Source: Chrysomallon squamiferum
Lineage: Eukaryota; Mollusca; Gastropoda; Neomphalida; Peltospiridae
NCBI GenBank assembly: GCA_012295275.1
Contig: CM022673.1
Span: 2,889,105-2,953,104, forward strand
Length of the DNA: 64,000 nt
Direction of reading: 5' to 3'
The notes under the pieces were generated by a model. The model was given only the letters and a program-made list of their open reading frames with translations. It was not told the DNA's origin and did not search any database. Below are positions 59,899-64,000 of the stretch, piece by piece. The translations under genes and the position numbers were made by a program. Each line of letters opens with the position of its first letter. Within the stretch, counting starts at the first letter, position 1.

Positions 59899-61700
59899 AA
59901 AATAAACTTTTTTTCAGTGAAGAAAACCGACTGATAAATGATAAATGAAACATACGAAGAACAAACCTACGCACATGCGCACTCATATTGTAACACACGC
60001 ACCTTAATATTCATATTTCGATGCACGCACCTGCCTGTGTGAAGTTTCATATTCTTGGAATAAACATATGCGACCATTCATACACTGACAGAAGTATATA
60101 TATATGTGCGTATATAAATTATGTTTATTTATACCTGCTATAAGAGATGAGAAATGTCAAAACTGATGTTTGAACGCAATTAATATTATATTCATAAATT
60201 ATTTAATAATATTTCTGGAAAACGTTTTCCTCTTCATTTTACAATGTAAACGAATGAAAACATGCAGAGGCATATGTGTGCGTATATAAATTATTTAAAA
60301 AAAAAAAAAAAAAAAAAAATTACGCATATAAACGTAAATAATAAAATAAAAATAAAAAATAAAAAATAATAATTATAAATCACAGTAGTTTTGGCCATTT
60401 TCAAAAGCTAACACGATTCAAGGGGAACAACTGTTTAAATATTAATTTTAAAAGAGAAAAATAATAAAAATAGTAAATAATAATAATAATAATATTAATA
60501 ATAATAAAATAAATATATAAATAAATAAATAAATAAATAATTAATTAATTTAAATGAATTACTTAATGAACATATTTTATACTAATATTTTTAAAATATA
60601 TTATTTATCCGCACGACCATTGTATTCATTATAATTTTATCCAACAAAATTCTAAATATCCACGTTCTTGTAAATAACTGGTTTTGAATCATGTCTTTGT
60701 TTCTTCCACTTTGAAAATATTAAAACAGAAACTCTTTAACACGGCGAATTATTTCTTCCACTCTTCTGGATATTAAAATATCCAAGGCTGTAATTCAACA
60801 TTTGTTTTGAATTTATCTATTTTTTCAAGTATTATTATTTTGCATATTGCGTAGAAATAATACTCGTTGAAACGTGAACCTCTTTATTCTTTACTGTGGT
60901 ACTACACAGTCAAAGTTCGTTCACTGTAAACTTCGGATACTTATTTCTCTTTTTATTTATTGCGCTCATTACAGTTTCTATGATTTTCCGTTCTGTATTC
61001 TATTACGATTTTTGCGATTGTATTTTATCATTTCTTTGTTTGTTTATTATGATCTCTCTGACTGCTTAATTAAAACAGTTTTCGGTTTAGTTCTGCTCAG
61101 TTCTTCACACGGTTATGGTTGTGTTTAATGTGGTTTGTATCTTATGGTTTCTGAATCTACACAGGGTCGTAGTTTCTGGGTGTATCTGTGTGTGTCTTGG
61201 GTTCTCTAGCCAAATTAACAAAGCCGTGGTCCCACAGCCCACTGGTCAAGTTACCCTCGTCGAAATATAATTGGCCATAAAATATTTATTCATATGGACA
61301 AAATATGGTCCGAACTCCGAACTTGAAGACCTCATTCGGTGTGAAAAATGAAAACCAAATATTTACGAAACACGTCGGGAAAGATACATTTTTATTTTGA
61401 CCCCATGATAAACCCACGCTGGTTTCTCTACATAGTTATAATATTATTTTGTTTTTCCTCTTCTTCTTCTTCTTTTTTTTTTAATTTTAATTTTTTAAAG
61501 TTTAAAAAAAAATAAAAAAATAAAAATTAAATTTAAAAAAAAAAAAAATATTTTATTTTTTATTTTTTTTGCGATAAATAAAAATGAACATTCATTTGAT
61601 CACAAGAAATTAAAAATGGCTGTCCGTAGGATCTCTGGTCAGTTCTCACTGTGATACTAAAACAACAAAGACGAATAACAAGGGATTTGCTATCAGTCTG
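59899..61700 (+). other. 3' flank of synthetase paralogue 2 up to the second segmental copy
   Basis: Holds the 3'UTR with AATAAA candidates, poly(A) at 60298-60319, AATAAATAA repeats (60480-60550), and a less AT-rich unique patch at about 61130-61440 of unknown nature. It ends where the duplicated 5'-flank sequence restarts, so it is the tail of the duplicated unit. Confidence 0.6.
59901..60064 (+). terminator. Candidate poly(A) signals of synthetase paralogue 2
   Basis: AATAAA hexamers occur at 59901-59906, almost touching the stop codon, and at 60059-60064, about 160 bases after it. The second is the more plausible 3' end. No AATAAA was seen in the 480 bases after paralogue 1. Confidence 0.35.
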
Positions 61701-62809
61701 TGATTTTTGTCATTATGAAAATATTCAAGCATTTTTCTTTCCTCAGTATGAATGTTGAGTTTCTTTATAATTACGATATTTTTCTGCACGTAGCATTGTA
61801 ATATATTCGCAAACAAATATTTATCTTACAAAACACATGTAATTTAATTACGACACTGCATGTAGTTATTTCTGTCTACACAGGAACATTGTTTTATCTG
61901 GCGCCACCTTCTTTTTATTCGCAAGTAATATATTTTAAATACAGTCTTAACTCAATTAATTTTTATCAGCAATTTTAGAAAGATATTATTACATAATTGT
62001 GAAGACCCGAGTGATTAATGTTTGTTTCTTCCAATACTGAATTTTATATATTTTACATTTATTTAACTGGTAATAGAAACAAGAGGTTTCTGATAACAAT
62101 GCACTCATTTTTATATTTTAAAACTTTATTGTACTATGAATTTTATATATGTAACACGTTTCATTGTTTTAAAGAAATATTTACATTTTATCATTATCTT
62201 TGAAATTTTATTCATAAATATTGATATTTTTGATGGCCTTAACGATATGCATGTTTTTGAACATCTGTTGTACACACGTACATACTCAGTTATACACATA
62301 CACATATATTCACTTTCAATGAGTGTTTGTGTGTGTCTACACACCCACACACTCGCATAAATTCTATGCATATTTGCACATAGAAATGTAGGCAAAGGCT
62401 CTATTTTGACCTTGGCGTAACAGATCATTTCTTGAGATAGAAAATAAATCATATTTGTAAACAATAATTTTCAAGCTAGGCGTAGGATTCACAAAGTTAC
62501 GTTTCCAGCTGTATAAAACACTTAATTAACTAGGACAGCCGATAGTGCATGTATTTACCTAACTCGTGACCTGTATCTTTTAAAATTATCTCGGTGAGTA
62601 ACTGATATAGCGATAAAGGATATAAAAAAAAAAAAAAAAAAAAAAAAAAGACATTGCTAGAGAACATTGTTTATCAACAAACTGTACGACAGACCTTGAA
62701 ATCATCGTAGACAACACAACGATTTCATTCAAAGCGTAGTTTTTGTAATGAAGCTTTAATCTGTTTCGTTTTGAAAGGATATTTGTGAACGTTAATCTGT
62801 GGTGTAGTT

Positions 62810-62975
62810 TAAAGATTCGGCGGGATTATTTTCGCCAGCGTTTGAAATCTACACAGAATTTAATACGTGCTGTGGTTTAGTGTTTCGGGAGGACAGTTTC
62901 AAGTCAACACTCCACTGCAGTTTGGAAGTTGTCAAAAGGGAGCAGCTTAAAATAATAGCTCTAGGAAAACTTTTG
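62810..62975 (+). other. Duplicate non-coding first exon, expected to serve a third synthetase gene
   Basis: Near-identical copy of 50200-50365 with the GGTAAGT donor intact (donor GT at 62976-62977). No coding exon follows within the window. By the spacing of paralogue 2, the first coding exon would fall about 2.8 kb downstream, past the right edge. Inference from duplication. Confidence 0.45.
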
Positions 62976-63564
62976 GTAAGTAACGGTAATCAGTGATAAC
63001 GTAACTGTGACAACAATTCGTACTTGTTTTCACTATCGGTTAATCCCATTGATTTCTCATGTTCAGTGGTTCAGTGAATTAGGTTGAAAGATTTCAAAAT
63101 AGGAGTGTACAAAAGATGTAATTATGTCAGCCGACAGACGAGAGTGAAGGCCTGATTTTGTGATATGTTACAGAGTGTGAGTACACTAGAAAAAAAAAAA
63201 ATTTAATAAATAAAATAAAATAGAAGAAACAAGAAATAACAACAACAAACAAACAAAATACCTCCCAAAACCAAGACAAAAAAATAAAAAATAAAAAATA
63301 AAAAATAAAAAAATGAAAAATAACAAATAAAAAAATAAAAAATAAAAATAAAATAAAATAAAAAATATAATAAAATAAAATAAAATAAAATAAAATAAAA
63401 TAAATAGATAAGATAAGATAAAATAAAATAAATAAAATAAAATAAAATAAAATAAAATAAAATAAAATTAAATTAAAGACAGCCGTCAAAAAGTGGGACA
63501 AAAGAACAACAACAACAAGAAAACGTCAAAGTACATTGCATAATGGTTCTCAGAATTATTTATT

Positions 63565-63723
63565 GGTTTATTTTCAAAATGAAATTATCTCCCTTTACCA
63601 CCTTAGTACGTAATATAGTATGACACTGTGTTGATATATATACGTGGGAATATATCAAGACAGTGTGATACTATATTACATACTAAGGTGGTAAAGGGAG
63701 ATAATTTCATTTTGAAAATAACC
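63565..63723. mobile_element. Foldback/MITE-like palindrome, second copy
   Basis: Equivalent of 50984-51142 in the right segmental copy, also 159 bp, with the arms still complementary. One arm difference in the left copy (CTTAGT against AAGTTGG) is restored to full pairing here (AAGGTGG). Confidence 0.75.
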
Positions 63724-64000
63724 AAAAAACAACAACAACAAGAAGTTAGAAGTTATTCCACATACATATATTCCAACAAACAACAGCAACAAAAACACCA
63801 AACAACAACAACAACAACAACAACAAAAAAAACCAAACAACTACAGACCAAACAAATACAAACAGGTACATGTTCATTCAACTAAACATATTTATGATCA
63901 TATCACTAGCGTCAATGGTTGCAAACTGATGGCATTATTAATTTTTATACATCCCAGTTATTTAGGTTTGTATCTTGCTCACCAATTAGAAAATTCCTGG

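Larger units (their letters stand above)
61701..64000 (+). repeat. Segmental duplication, right copy, truncated by the window edge
   Basis: Second copy of the 49091-51500 segment at about 99 percent identity outside simple repeats. It contains the duplicate first exon (donor at 62976) and palindrome, but lacks the extra half-palindrome at 51178-51266. The match continues to the last base of the window, so the copied unit is longer than seen and could include a further synthetase gene. Confidence 0.93.

Overview
This is eukaryotic, almost certainly metazoan, genomic DNA. It is AT-rich and packed with (GA)n, (CA)n, (AAT)n and (TCTA)n microsatellites. Genes are split into many short exons with GT...AG borders, and there are fossils of animal-type DNA transposons and a LINE. 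Gene structure and microsatellite content would fit a mollusc or another lophotrochozoan, but that is only a guess. Only three protein-coding loci can be supported. Most long open frames here are microsatellite translations.

Layout. 1-21,150: repeat-rich DNA with no convincing coding exon, including two minisatellites with 34-bp units. 21,157-21,537: a more CpG-containing patch with consensus splice donors pointing outward on both strands, a possible bidirectional promoter of unknown genes. 22,590-22,790: tail of a dead LINE. 24,137-24,425: fossil of an ISXO2/Merlin-type transposase. 25,401-36,100, minus strand: BDP1, the TFIIIB B'' subunit of RNA polymerase III, in 11 coding exons. As read, exon 7 carries a one-base frame break. 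36,100-42,366: non-coding, ending in a TIR element next to the following gene.

42,456-48,614 and 53,183-59,898, plus strand: two tandem paralogues of a 4-coumarate-CoA-ligase/luciferase-like acyl-CoA synthetase. Each has 11 coding exons of exactly matching lengths and encodes 582 aa. Both keep the ATP-binding loop, the adenylation motifs and the C-terminal catalytic lysine. Both start with basic, mitochondrial-type leaders that are unrelated to each other, and neither ends in a peroxisomal SKL-type signal. Identity between them is patchy: some blocks are identical or nearly so and others are roughly 70-80 percent, which points to gene conversion.

The 5' flank of the second synthetase gene (49,091 onward) recurs at about 99 percent identity from 61,701 to the end of the window. 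It includes a probable promoter/5'UTR exon and a 159-bp near-perfect palindrome. This implies a recent duplication of about 12.6 kb and predicts a third synthetase gene just beyond the right edge. The expanding, converting synthetase cluster is the most interesting system in the window. No CRISPR, rRNA or tRNA gene was recognised. Coordinates and identities were worked out by eye.
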